64,000 nt of DNA, taken from positions 682,001 through 746,000 of the forward strand of contig NW_027476111.1 in NCBI RefSeq assembly GCF_051020955.1, read 5' to 3'. Shown in pieces: positions 51,797-61,146 of the stretch. Positions within the stretch are counted from its first letter, which is position 1. Every line of letters begins with the position of its first letter. The notes beneath the pieces are model-generated. The model was not told the DNA's origin and did not search any database. It saw only the letters and a program-made list of their open reading frames with translations. Made by a program: the position numbers and the translations under genes. Source of the stretch: Megalopta genalis. Taxonomy: Eukaryota > Arthropoda > Insecta > Hymenoptera > Halictidae.

Positions 51797-52221
51797 AATT
51801 CATCCCACGAGTGTGGTCGGAAAGGAGGTCACCCCGGGTAGAGCCGCCATACCCGGGGAAGGCTAATACGCCCGGGGGGTCGCCAGGTACCCCGGGGTTG
51901 TCCGCTAACGATTGGTGCACCCACCAACCATAGCTGGCGCTTACTCCAGCTACGCCCTCTTCACCGCGCAACACTGCTTGGGGCTAGGGATTTTTTAGAG
52001 AGGTTGTCATCCTCGCGGTCCGGCCGGTTAAGGCAAGACCCCCGTTCCTGTAAAACATGACCACAGGTTTACGGTATGTGTCCGACTTTAGTTGGCCCCT
52101 CACCTCAAGCCACTCCGGCTAGGTAGAACCTGCCAGGGAATAAAATCCCCGCCGGCACAGCCTTGAGGATCATTAGGGCACGAAGCCCCCCCACCACGAC
52201 AAGGTAGCGGACACGGGGGGG
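51797..52221 (-). promoter_or_regulatory. E2 5' UTR with conserved structured leader
   Basis: 425 nt. It starts with a C-run that can pair with a G-run about 30 nt downstream, then blocks shared with the F1 leader: TCCTCAAGGCTGTGCCGGCG, CCGGAGTGGCTTGAGGTGAG, TAACCGGCCGGACCGCGAGG, TTGGTGGGTGCACCA. Likely promoter plus RNA structure; function is inferred from the conservation. Confidence 0.65.
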
Positions 52222-52235
52222 ACACGCACTTCACC

Positions 52236-53504
52236 TGTGCGGAGCTTACTGCAGGGGATCAAAGCTTCTATGTCGTGAGCGCTTACTTCCAGTGCTCGGA
52301 TCCCATCGCCAGGTACATTGATCACTTGGTTAAAATACTGTCCAGTCTCCGGGGCAAGAGTATCATCGTCCTCACGGACGTGAATGCTAAGTCAATATGC
52401 AGATACGGACAGCAGAGAAGAAGCGGTGGAGGAGTTAATCTCCCACCACAACCTCCTCGTCGCTAACAGGCCTTCCAGCCTATGGACCTTCGACAACATG
52501 AGAGGCAAACCAAACATCGATGTGTCCCTGGTCGCTAGCCCGCTGGCGAACAGGGTGCATCGATGGCGGATACACGATAGCCAAACCGCGAGCGACCATA
52601 ACCTAATTACTATGAAAATAGACTACTCTTCAGCAGGGGCTCCCAGATGCTCCTCAAACAGATTCAACCTGAAACGAGCTCACTGGGAGAAATTCGGGGC
52701 AGTACTCACTGCTGATTCCCGGCATATTCATGAATCAACTGCATTGTGCAACAGCGACGCCAACCGGCAGGCCACGGTAATCGAGGGCATGATAGCTCGC
52801 GCCTGTAGCGCGGCAATCCCCAGGAAAACCTACATCGCTAAGTCGGTTCCCTGGTGGACTACGGAGCAGGACACGCTGAAAGAAAGTCCGAAGGCTCAGG
52901 AGGCAGTGTCAACACACGAGAAACCACACACAGCTAGAACAACTAACAAAACAATACAAACAAACAAGAAACAAATACCACGCACACATTAGAAAAGCAA
53001 AACTCCTCAGCTGGCACTCGTTTCTGACAGCTGAGGGGAACAAAGACCCCTGGAGAGTAGTGTACAGACTACAAACCAGGAAAGTACACGCCGCTATGGC
53101 CTGCAACAGCCTCACAGACAATAACACACACACAACCACATGGCAAGACACTGCTGCACTGCTCCTGTGTAGCCTTATACCGGATGATGAGACGAGTACT
53201 GAGACGCAATGGCACAGGCGACTTCGGTCTAATGTACGAGAGCCGCCCAACACCGCTAACATCACTCGCTTCACCACTGCGAAGATTGATGCTGCCATTC
53301 GGAAACTGAAAAGGAGGAAGGCCCCAGGCATTCACGCAATGGAACCCGAAGTAGTATGATACACGCGGAGATTACGCAATTGTACAACATGTGTCTCTCA
53401 TCGGCTACATTCCCGGAAAGGTGGAAACTGGGTGAAATTAAAGTTCTTCTAAAGAACGAAGAAAAATACCCCGCTAACCCCAAATCCTATAGACCTGTCT
53501 GCCT
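52236..53504 (+). pseudogene. C2 ORF2 segment: end of EN to RT fingers
   Basis: FYVVSAYFQCSDPIARYIDH, SSLRGKSIIVLTDVNAKS, KPNIDVSLVASP, IHDSQTASDHNLITM, KSVPWWTTEQDTL and then RT entry blocks. Frameshifts near 52390, 52880 and 53357. The right end AGACCTGTCTGCCT (53491-53504) is the duplicated target of the next insertion. Confidence 0.82.
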
Positions 53505-54138
53505 GGCGCAGGGCGCTGAACACAGGCAGAAAGGCGGGTAGGATACGGCTTGCCGGGTCCTGTTCTGCTGATTCCTAAGTGCTAGGCGTTGTAGAGTAGC
53601 GACTACACGATCCCGAAGCGCTAGCCGACCAGTGCTGGAGATGCGGTGTCTCCAAACATGGTAGTAGCTTTGCTACGACAGGTCCTACCAGTCGGCCTTC
53701 TAAATACTGGTACCTCGGGTGTCGGCGTGCCCACGAGGTCCCGGCCATCTGGCCCGGGATACCTCGGGCCGGCAGTGGGTAGGTCCATCGAGGGGGCAGT
53801 GGTAAACGGCTAAAGTTGGCCAGAGGCTCCTTCCCTTCCTCTCCTTACCTCTTCCCTCCTTCCTCGTTCTGTCCCACCCTTAAGTTGTTGGGGGCCTCGA
53901 CGGGTGAGCTGCGGTATTCAGCTCGGGAACCGACCTGCTGAGCCGGTAGAGCATAGAAAGGGCTCGGCACCACCAGTTGTCTGCTGACGAGAGTCCGCGT
54001 CCTCGTAGTAACTGGTAGCTCCTGCATGGCTTGGCATGCGGAAGCGCGCTTATTGAGCGTATCTCAATTCCGCGCCCATGGGGGCCGTGTGGATAAGCCT
54101 TTGGGCAGGTGCCGCACGTTAAATCACTCAAGACTTAA
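53505..54138 (+). mobile_element. Y: 634-bp non-autonomous R1 derivative at a near-cognate site
   Basis: Flanked by perfect 14-bp duplications AGACCTGTCTGCCT (53491-53504, 54139-54152). The first ~215 bp match the C1 5' UTR (GGCGCAGGGCGCTGAA at the very 5' end). The remainder (GGTCCCGGCCATCTGGCCCG on) is unlike any other unit here and ends CTCAAGACTTAA. No ORF of note. The target shares CCTnTCTnCCT-like spacing with TGTCCCTATCTACT. It would be mobilised in trans. Confidence 0.82.
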
Positions 54139-54152
54139 AGACCTGTCTGCCT

Positions 54153-55349
54153 CCTCCCGGTACTAAGTAAGGTCCTGGAGAGGCTGATAGCTGAAAAGTT
54201 AAAAGATATATTTGAGAACCATTCACATACCTCTGACCAGCAATTCGGCTTCCGTCCAGCCAGATCCACGGAGGAAGCAATTTTAAAAGTCAGGCGCATC
54301 ACATCGCAAAGCCGAGAGAGATACGTGATAGGTGTACTATTTGACATAGCTGGCGCATTCGACAATGTCTGGTGGCCCTCTATCCTTGACAGCCTGAAGA
54401 AACGTAACTGTCCGGTGAATCTGTACAGACTCATCCAGAGCTACCTCTCGGAGAGGTCTGTACAGATTAAGACTAATAGCAACATTGCACAGAAAACGGT
54501 AACAAAAGGATGCCCCCAAGGCTCAGTCCTGGGCCCGAGGTTCTGAAATCTGGTATTTGACGGTCTACTAAATACTCGAGCACACAGCAATATAATAAGC
54601 ATCGCATATGCCGATGACCGCCTGGTACTGATCCCTGGGGACTCCAGGAGGGAACTCGAGGTCAGAGGCAATGCGGCCACTAAAATCATAGCGGACTGGT
54701 GCAAAAATCACAAATTGCACCTTTCCGACTCCAAAACGGAAATGATACTCCTCAAAGAATTCTAAGACATCAAGCGCCCTCCCTCGATTAAAATTGGGAA
54801 CGGCTCAATAGCAATGAGAAAAACCGTCAGATACCTAGGTGTGAACTTCGGCCCCAGATTTAACATCACCCCGCACGCCAAGGAGGTCTCTTGGAAAAGC
54901 AAGGCCGTATTCCAGGGTCTCTCGAGAGTATGCAAAACGAAGTGGGGACTCAACTACGGCACCACCCTTAAACTCTATAAGTGTGTCTTTGTGCCAGTTG
55001 TGACGTACACAGCGGCCAGGTGGGCGGACAAAACGAATGTCCACCACCTTAGAAGCCTATAAAGTGCTCAGAGGAACGCCCTCCTAAGAGTAACAAGGGC
55101 ATATAGGACAATATCGAAGGAGGCTCTGATGGTTCTGGCCCCTGCTAAGCCGATAGACCTCATTCTTCAGGAAAGAATGGGGCAGTCATATTTGACTGCC
55201 CACTACACGAGACGCACCGACAGAATCTACACAGACAAGCCGACAAACATCACCTCCCGTGGCCCTGCAACCTAAACAGGCTTACCCAACCAAAATTGGT
55301 CAAGCACCTCCAGAAGTTTGCGACATGTGCCATGGAGGCACGAGAGTAA
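54153..55349 (+). pseudogene. C2 ORF2 segment: RT palm, thumb and remnant C-terminus
   Basis: Contains FGFRPARSTEEAILKVR, LFDIAGAFDNVWWPSILDSL, KGCPQGSVLGPRF, a stop where C1 has Trp (54544), AYADDRLVLIPGDSRRELE, VRYLGVNFGPRFNITPHA, then KSVFVPVVTY-like palm-distal sequence. About 500 nt of the C-terminal domain, present in C1 and D, is reduced to FDCPLHET-like and MEARE remnants. Confidence 0.78.
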
Positions 55350-55478
55350 AACTCGTACTACGTGGCTGATTCCCGGCTTCGCAGGCATCTTGCACTAAAG
55401 CAAGATGAGCCGAATCGGCCGAAAAACACTCATGTATTGCACACAAAGCATGAGCCTGCATGGGACTGAGCGCACGCT

Positions 55479-55573
55479 GGCAACCCCGCCTCCACGTGGC
55501 CCCCGCTGGAAACACTGCTCCACCCACCCCCAAGTGGGGCCTGCATAGTAGAGCGGAGGCCAAGTGGGTTGCC
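55479..55573 (+). ncRNA. C2 3' UTR HDV-like core
   Basis: P2 GGCAACCC (55479-55486)/GGGTTGCC (55566-55573), perfect 8 bp; P3 GCC/GGC around L3 TCCACGT (55488-55500); CCCCGCT (55501-55507) in the P1 3' position; GGAAAC (55508-55513); P4 CTGCTC/GAGCGG (55515-55520/55551-55556); joint GGCCAA (55558-55563). Confidence 0.62.
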
Positions 55574-55677
55574 TCCTGAAAAGGACAGTCCACCTTTCTG
55601 ATGATCCCCACCAAAGATGAAGGAAAGGTTATTCCAAGCACGGCTCCCCTCGTATTGGTTTATGCTACCTTAATACC

Positions 55678-55708
55678 TCCAGTATAAGCTGCACATAGCA
55701 GCTTTGGA
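55678..55708 (+). other. C2 3'-terminal bulged hairpin
   Basis: Outer TCCA/TGGA, bulge GTAT, inner AAGCTGC (55686-55692)/GCAGCTT (55698-55704), perfect 7 bp. Confidence 0.55.
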
Positions 55709-55746
55709 ATGGCAGAGTCGGCTAACGCCCCACATAGCTCACTTAA

Positions 55747-58189
55747 CCCTTAGAGCTCTATGGACGCATATATGCGTTTGGCGAAAGTCATCAGTGTAGC
55801 CTAAGGCCGCATTTATGTGTTCTCTAAGTTATCGGCCTGGACTAAGGGCGCATATATGCGTTTGTCGATTTTTTCAATCAATATGCAATTATTTTCGTGT
55901 AAAATTAATACAGGGGCACTCGTTAGTAATTTGCCTTTTTTAGGTAGCGGTTGGGCAATATTAGGGCCATAAAAATCCCCGAGAATTTCCGAAACGGAAA
56001 TCCCATTTTATGTGTCCCACTCTCTAACCAATTAGATTTCAAAATAATTACCTGCACTATCACCTTTTCGCGACTCAAAGTACTCAAAACGACTCAGTCA
56101 GCAGTATCGTCTTGTGAATGTAAGAACCTTACGGTCTCGCTCGCGTCAACAACGATAGTGCGGAATATAACTTGTTCGATGTATTTTTTTATTCGTGACA
56201 CCCTACAAAATGTCAAATCTTGAGGAATATTTCACAAGGGACGACAGTGAAATAGAATATAGTGAATCACTATCATCAGACATTGAATCAGAAGAATTAA
56301 TTGATGAAAGAAAGAACAAATAGAAAACGGCCCAGGAAGTTAAGCACATCATCGGAAGAGGAAAATTCAGAAGGGGACGAAAATGACGAGACTTCTCACC
56401 AATATGGAACATTATTCTGGTCAAAAAGGAACTTAACTCCTGCAATACATATCTTTGACGACCAAAATTCAGGAGTAAAAGGAAATTTAAATCCAAAATC
56501 AACACCCTTAGACGCCTTTATGATGATGTTCCCGGAAGAATTAGTGTGTGAAATCACCGAGCAGACAAACAATTATTACAAATGCGTACAACAGTGTACG
56601 GACCATAACAAGAGTTCCCGTTTGATGAATTGGAAGGATACTTCAGTCTGCGAAATGTACGGATTTTTATGCATTTCAATGATAATGTCGCGTTCGAAGA
56701 AACATTCGTTGAAGGAGTACTGGTCGACGGACGAGCTGCTGAAAAGCGGTACTTTCTGCAAAATTATGTCACGGGATCGGTACATGATGTTGTTACAAAT
56801 GTTGCACTTCAATGATAACAGTACAGCCACGGACGATTCGTTAGTCAAAATACGGCCAGTCATCCATAAGATAAAAACTTCCTTTTCGCAGTCATTCGTA
56901 CCGTACGAAAATCTGTGTATCGACGAAAGTCTTTTACTTTACAAAGCCAGATGTTATTTTAAACAGTTCATACCATCCAAAAGAAGTGGGTTTGGCATTA
57001 AATCGTTTGTCCTTTGTGACTGCAAAACTAATACTGGCCAATACTTTATACTGGCCAAAAAACAAACATCAAGAGAAGTGACACAGCCATTGGAATCTCT
57101 GGAGATGTTGTAATGACACTGCTTCAGCTGTATCTTGGAAAAGGTCATACAGTGATTACAGACAATTGGTACACAAGCCCACTATTGTATACTTTTTTAC
57201 ACGAGAAGAAAACCAACGCATTTGGGACAGTTCGAAAAAATAGAAGACAAATGCCCCGCATGGACGACAAATTGAAGAGAGGAGAAACTTGCTACCGGAC
57301 CACTGACATTTTATTGGCAATGAAATGGCATGACAAGAAAGAGGTTTGGATGTTGTCTTCTGCACATGCAGCTATATTGAGTGAAACTGGGAAGAAAGAT
57401 TATCGTACAGAAGAGACCATCGTGAAACCATCGTGTATTACGGATTATAATTCCAAGATGGGTGCTGTTGACAGAGTGGATATCACGTCAAGTACACTTA
57501 ATTCAGTAAGGAAAACGCTAAAATGGTATAAGAAATTGTTTTTTCACTTGTTAGATTTAGTCGTATATAATGCATATATTTTGCATCAAAATTGTACTGG
57601 TACGAAAGAAAAATTTAGTGAATTCCATTTAGCGCTAATGAAAGACATTTGACGAAAATATTCGCAAAGTAGAAGCGTGGAAGGAGGAGGAAAAAGAAAA
57701 TCTGAGGATTTACCGTTTAGGTTAACTGAAAGGCACTTTCTATCGAAATGTGAGATTCATGCGGGCGCAAAACAGTTGACCAGAAGAAAGTGTGTTGTTT
57801 GCGTAAAAAGTAACAGAAGGAGCGATACGCGATACGAATGTAAAAAATGCGATGTCGGTCTATGTATTAATAATTGTTTTGAAATTTTTCACATACAATT
57901 AAAAATTATTAATTCCCCTGTTGTAAATATCAAATTAAGTTTTTTAGTTGATTGTAAAATTTAATGTTTTAAATTGTTAATGTTTATAATACATAATTTT
58001 AATGCTCAAAAATAACAGTCTTTAGTCATTTAACCTTCTGCAAAAGAATCACTGTAATTTATTACTGTTTGCGCCTTGAATAGTCACTTCAGTGTGGCAA
58101 AAAAGTATTCCGCCCCCAGCGATGGTCAGCGATAGCCGCGCTCCGTCCCTACGAACCGTTTCGGCCAGGAGTATTCAGAGCTCAAAAGG
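55747..58189 (+). mobile_element. piggyBac-family DNA transposon in the C2 3' UTR
   Basis: 2443 bp flanked by TTAA (55743-55746, 58190-58193). Imperfect terminal inverted repeats: left CCCTTAGAGCTCT, right (reverse complement) CCTTTTGAGCTCT. The C2 tail resumes exactly after the right TTAA (GTAGACAGTCAAATGTCC). Near the left end two copies of the palindrome CGCATATATGCG (55765-55776, 55849-55860) form a subterminal repeat. The transposase is frameshifted, so the element is not autonomous now. Confidence 0.92.
56210..57961 (+). pseudogene. piggyBac transposase (frameshifted)
   Basis: Start ATG 56210 (MSNLEEYFTRDDSEIEYSES, an acidic N-terminus usual for the family). Frame changes near 56310, near 57110 and at the stop 57650. 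Core: MSRDRYMMLLQMLHFND, NLCIDESLLLYKARCYFKQF (first catalytic Asp), FGIKSFVLCDCKT, then HTVITDNWYTSPLLY (second Asp), KWHDKKEVWMLSSAHAA, and YNSKMGAVDRVDITSS (third Asp). The C-terminal cysteine-rich domain (C-x2-C and C-x2-C pairs around KCVVCVKSNRR and YECKKCDVGLC) reads in a separate frame at 57677-57961. All three Asp are present in the nucleotides; the breaks alone disable it. Confidence 0.9.
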
Positions 58190-58206
58190 TTAAGTAGACA
58201 GTCAAA

Positions 58207-58220
58207 TGTCCCCATCTCCA
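58207..58220 (+). repeat. R1 14-bp target site (degenerate), end of C2
   Basis: TGTCCCCATCTCCA; three differences from canonical. It is followed by the X4 head, so the C|X arrangement matches D|X3 and F2|X2. Confidence 0.7.
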
Positions 58221-58260
58221 GTCTCCAAAGACCAACCCCGCCTCCTCGTGGTGGAGACTA
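58220..58260 (+). mobile_element. X4: 41-bp head of an X element
   Basis: AGTCTCCAAAGACCAACCCC followed by GCC-TCCTCGT-GG.GGAGACT. The P1 strands AGTCTCC/GGAGACT have both changed relative to X1-X3 (GGTCTCC/GGAGACC) and still pair. Homology stops before the GGGCAAC joint; the rest is deleted or diverged. Confidence 0.7.
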
Positions 58261-59290
58261 AAATGCTGTCCCGAAAGTTCCGTATAGACATGTTTTGTGT
58301 TCACCCGAGTTCAATTGTTTCAAGGTTATATTCTCCCTATTCATATTCATTTTGTCACTTATTCAAAATTGTAACGGAACATCGCACACGTTGAACTGCG
58401 GTAAATCTGGCGACTATATATATCATATATATTGTATTTTTCGCAAATAATCTATTTAAAGTGTCGAATTATTTTCATTAGAACTGCAGTAGCATATACC
58501 GGACAGAATGTTAAGTGTAAGTAAACTTTGTCTGCGGGGTATTTGAAATTTCGTCGAAGAAGAAGATGAAGTTACGATTACATTTCCTCGACCGGTACAC
58601 TTATTTATGGTCGAAATGGTACCGGGTAGACGACTAACATCGAGGCATTGAGATATGCTATTTGCGGGGAATTTCCTCCCTCATCGAATCATGAAAAATT
58701 CTTTGTACGAGATCCGACTTTGAAAATGGCATCCTCGGTAAAATTGTTTCCTATCATGCCATATACTTGATTGCTGTTCATTTCATTGGCATTCTTATTG
58801 TTGTACAGGTCCGAGCTGTTATAAAGGCCGCAACAGTGGAGAAAATAGGTAGTATTCTTGCAATATCTAGAATATTGGAATACTCTAGAAGAATTAATGA
58901 ACTAAAATTTAAGACTTTCGATAATATCGTGAGTAGACTCGTTAATGGTAGAAGAAACAATCGAAGTGTTAACATTGACACAGAACAGTGTATCAAGAAG
59001 TTACAGTGTTAACCGCGGGTGTTTGGAAACCATAATCGGATTGCGATATGTTTTGCCAGCAAGAAGATCTTTGTTGGACATTTGTCGAGATCAAAAGGTT
59101 GAAAGAATTATTCGATGAAATATTTAACGGTGAAAATTTCAATAAAGCACTCGAACCCATTACAAATGATATGAAAGAATTAATTAGGACCTCGAAATTA
59201 CTTCGGGAGGAACAAAATTCCTGTCGCATAATGGTTAACACTGTAACTTGATACATTGATCTGTATCAATGTTAACAATTCGATTGTTTT
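58261..59290. other. Unassigned AT-rich DNA
   Basis: Two short open frames (58767-59012, beginning MIAVHFIGILIVVQVRA; 59048-59251, beginning MFCQQEDLCWTFVEIKRLKE) are lysine/glutamate-rich and helical-looking but I recognise neither. They could be remnants of an LTR-retrotransposon protein. An imperfect inverted repeat occupies part of the region. Nothing else supported. Confidence 0.3.
58962..59282. repeat. Imperfect ~50-bp inverted repeat with 218-bp loop
   Basis: Left arm 58962-59014 and right arm 59233-59282. The inner 16 bp (AGTTACAGTGTTAACC/GGTTAACACTGTAACT) are perfect, and the outer part (CGAAGTGTTAACATTGA versus CGAATTGTTAACATTGA) differs at few positions. Looser similarity continues about 15-20 bp outside. 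It could fold as a long hairpin or be the two ends of a tiny element. Confidence 0.7.
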
Positions 59291-59814
59291 TAACAATCTC
59301 ACTAATCTGCATACCAATGAATCCAGTATGCCGCAACTAGAATCCTCGCCTCAAGAGCAGTCGTGCTCTACAAAATTTAACTCAATCTCTAGTCTACAAA
59401 TCTCCTAATTCTCAGGTATCCCTAAACCCTAAACTCTGAGATAGTAAAAATCAAACTAATCCAGACTTTCACTAAAAAATCTCCTGCTAACATGAAACTC
59501 AAAAATTCTAAAAAAAACACATATTATAGCTGAATCCAGTACTAAATTCAAACTAGCACGTAATAATATCGATCAAGATTCAAATGATTTCAACATTAAC
59601 TTCCCCGTCCTTCCTAACATTCCTGTTCATAACCGTTTCGCGTTTTTCACAGCGCTCGACAATCCAAACGACTCCAGTAACGCTAGTTCTTTCAACAACA
59701 AGCCCGTGGTCAATACATCTGCTGTTGCCAAGCAACACGCCTCGACAACACATTGCAAAACTTCAAACGATTCTAGACAAAAAAATGTTGCCAATCCGGA
59801 GGCTACAACACAAA

Positions 59815-60415
59815 AACCACCTCCCTTTTATATTTACAACGTCTCAAATATTCAACTGTTAAATTCGAAAAAGAATTAATTGCCTCTTATGGCAACAGTT
59901 TTTCACTAAAATATAGCAGAAAGAATGTTCACATTTAACTTTCAACCACCAAATATTTCAAAAAACTAAAATTAGGTCTTCAAGCTAAAAATATCAACTT
60001 CTACATATTCACAATCGAGAACGAAAGAGCAATGGCAATGGTCCTTAAAGGTCTTCCAAACAGCACTCCCGAGGAAATAATCCAACAAATTATTTTGCAA
60101 GGAATAAATCCCACAGCCTGCTATCTCATTAAAGGTTCAAACGCCTACAGAGTCAATTTCTCAATGGGCGCCTCAATCCAGGATATTTACAAAATTAAAT
60201 TCCTATTCAGGGCCAGGGACAAGTACATGTCCAGAATCAAGCACACTCAGTACTACAGATGCCAAGCTTTTGGCCATTATTCTTCTAATTGCAATCTGCC
60301 CCCAGCATGTGTTAAATGCGCAGGGCATCACCTCTCCAAAGATTATTCAAAACCATATGAAGTCACCCCTAAATGTTTCAACTTGATGGAAATATCAAGA
60401 AAAAAAGTGGATGTC
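59815..60415 (+). pseudogene. Jockey-like ORF1 fragment (PRE_C2HC and zinc knuckles)
   Basis: Frame reading PPFYIYNVSNIQLL, then after a stop KLGLQAKNINFYIFTIENER, AMVLKGLPNSTPEEI, YRVNFSMGASIQDIYKIKFL, and knuckles YYRCQAFGHYSSNC and CVKCAGHHLSKDY (final Cys mutated), followed by TPKCFN. The pre-knuckle domain plus knuckles is the ORF1/gag signature of Jockey-type non-LTR elements. N-terminal half and everything downstream are lost. Confidence 0.7.
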
Positions 60416-60800
60416 GTTCCCGGTATGGAATACATTGGGGACCCACGCCTGCATCATGCTCCCCAGGTCGAACTCTTTTGTCGACCGGGTCTATCTGCCA
60501 CCGGACAACCCCATCATCCTTCTCATCGACGACTACATGGACCTAGAGACAACGGACGATGGATATTCTGTCTCGTCAGACACCTCGCCGATATTCGATC
60601 CAGTATGAAAAAGGACAAGTATGGAAGAAACGTCCTTGCTTCAAAGAGAAGATACTCTACGCATCCCAACTCCCGAAGCTCAAGAAGCACCGTCACAACC
60701 TGAAATCCCTGTTGAACAATTATCGTCGAACGATATAATAAACTCTAGTCCTAAAAATAATGATGAAATGTTAAATAGAAAACGACGACAAAATTCAAAT
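60416..60800. other. Unassigned, weakly coding stretch
   Basis: A short acidic frame (DRVYLPPDNPIILLIDDYMD, 60450-60608) and a following frame rich in Glu/Pro/Ser lead into the pol remnant. I do not recognise the first part. Confidence 0.25.
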
Positions 60801-61010
60801 TTGCAAATTAAAGAAGTTTATGAACCATTAGATTTAATTTATCTTACGAAAGAATCTAAAATAGGACAATTTTGTAACGAATATAGTGGTCCACACAAAG
60901 TTGTAGAAATCTTGCCGAATAGAAATACTAATTGGAGGTAATCTACGTATAGTACACACTAACAAATTGAAAATTGCACATGTAAGATCTAAAATTAATT
61001 AACAAATAAC
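60801..61010 (+). pseudogene. C-terminal scrap of LTR-retrotransposon pol (integrase end)
   Basis: DLIYLTKESKIGQFCNEYSG then PHKVVEILPNRNTNW, followed after a frameshift by RIVHTNKLKIAHVRSK. This is the 'V.L........GKF...Y.GP..V.EI....V......RIVH.NKLK' pattern at the end of Ty3/gypsy-type integrases. About 60 residues remain; the rest of pol is absent. Confidence 0.6.
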
Positions 61011-61146
61011 GGTACAATTAACAATAATGCCACATATGTATTACGTATCAACGAATGTTCATTAGACTTTTAAAATTCCAGTACCAAGACAAGGTAAATT
61101 CTCAGAAATATCTTAGAATTCAACGAACCAATGGATGACGTCATTC

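Larger units (their letters stand above)
46152..52221 (-). mobile_element. E2: full-length, apparently intact R1-clade element, family E
   Basis: 6070 bp on the minus strand with a perfect 14-bp TSD ACACGCACTTCACC (46138-46151, 52222-52235) and an A-tail (T-run 46152-46181). 5' UTR 51797-52221, ORF1 and ORF2 both open, 3' UTR 46182-46565. Very GC-rich; a G-run lies at about 46490-46508. The target is unrelated to the R1 14-mer, so this family has poly(A)-type 3' ends and different or relaxed targeting but the same 14-bp duplication length. Candidate for recent activity. Confidence 0.92.
42940..55349 (+). pseudogene. C2 ORF2, split by three insertions
   Basis: Starts MVSKPTLFTNAGTTGGNTLQ with the ATG inside the ORF1 stop. 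EN pieces: ITLAQINANNCKTVMDELR (to 43090), KKLDVLAIQEPHIHQNTKH (45937 on), NTHFT|CAELTAGDQSFYVVSAYF (across 46151/52236), VLTDVNAKS and TASDHNLITM. RT pieces: RRKAPGIHAMEPEVV, YRP|VCLLPVLSK-like across the 53505-54138 insertion, FGFRPARSTEEAI, LFDIAGAFDNVWW, CPQGSVLGPRF, then AYADDRLVLIPGDSRREL and VRYLGVNFGPRFNITPHA. Stops at about 53357, 54544 and 54763, and a large C-terminal deletion near 55180, where the knuckle region is largely lost. It ends MEARE at 55349. Confidence 0.82.
41717..58206 (+). mobile_element. C2: one R1-family C element interrupted by four insertions
   Basis: Host segments: 41717-43090, 45937-46151, 52236-53504, 54153-55746 and 58194-58206, ending at TGTCCCCATCTCC. Each segment continues C1 colinearly. 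Removing each insertion with one copy of its target duplication restores C1-like spacing: at 43090/45937 the two elements have equal length across the join. The 5' UTR is missing or replaced. The 3' UTR has a complete HDV-like core (55479-55573), which C1 lacks. Confidence 0.88.
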
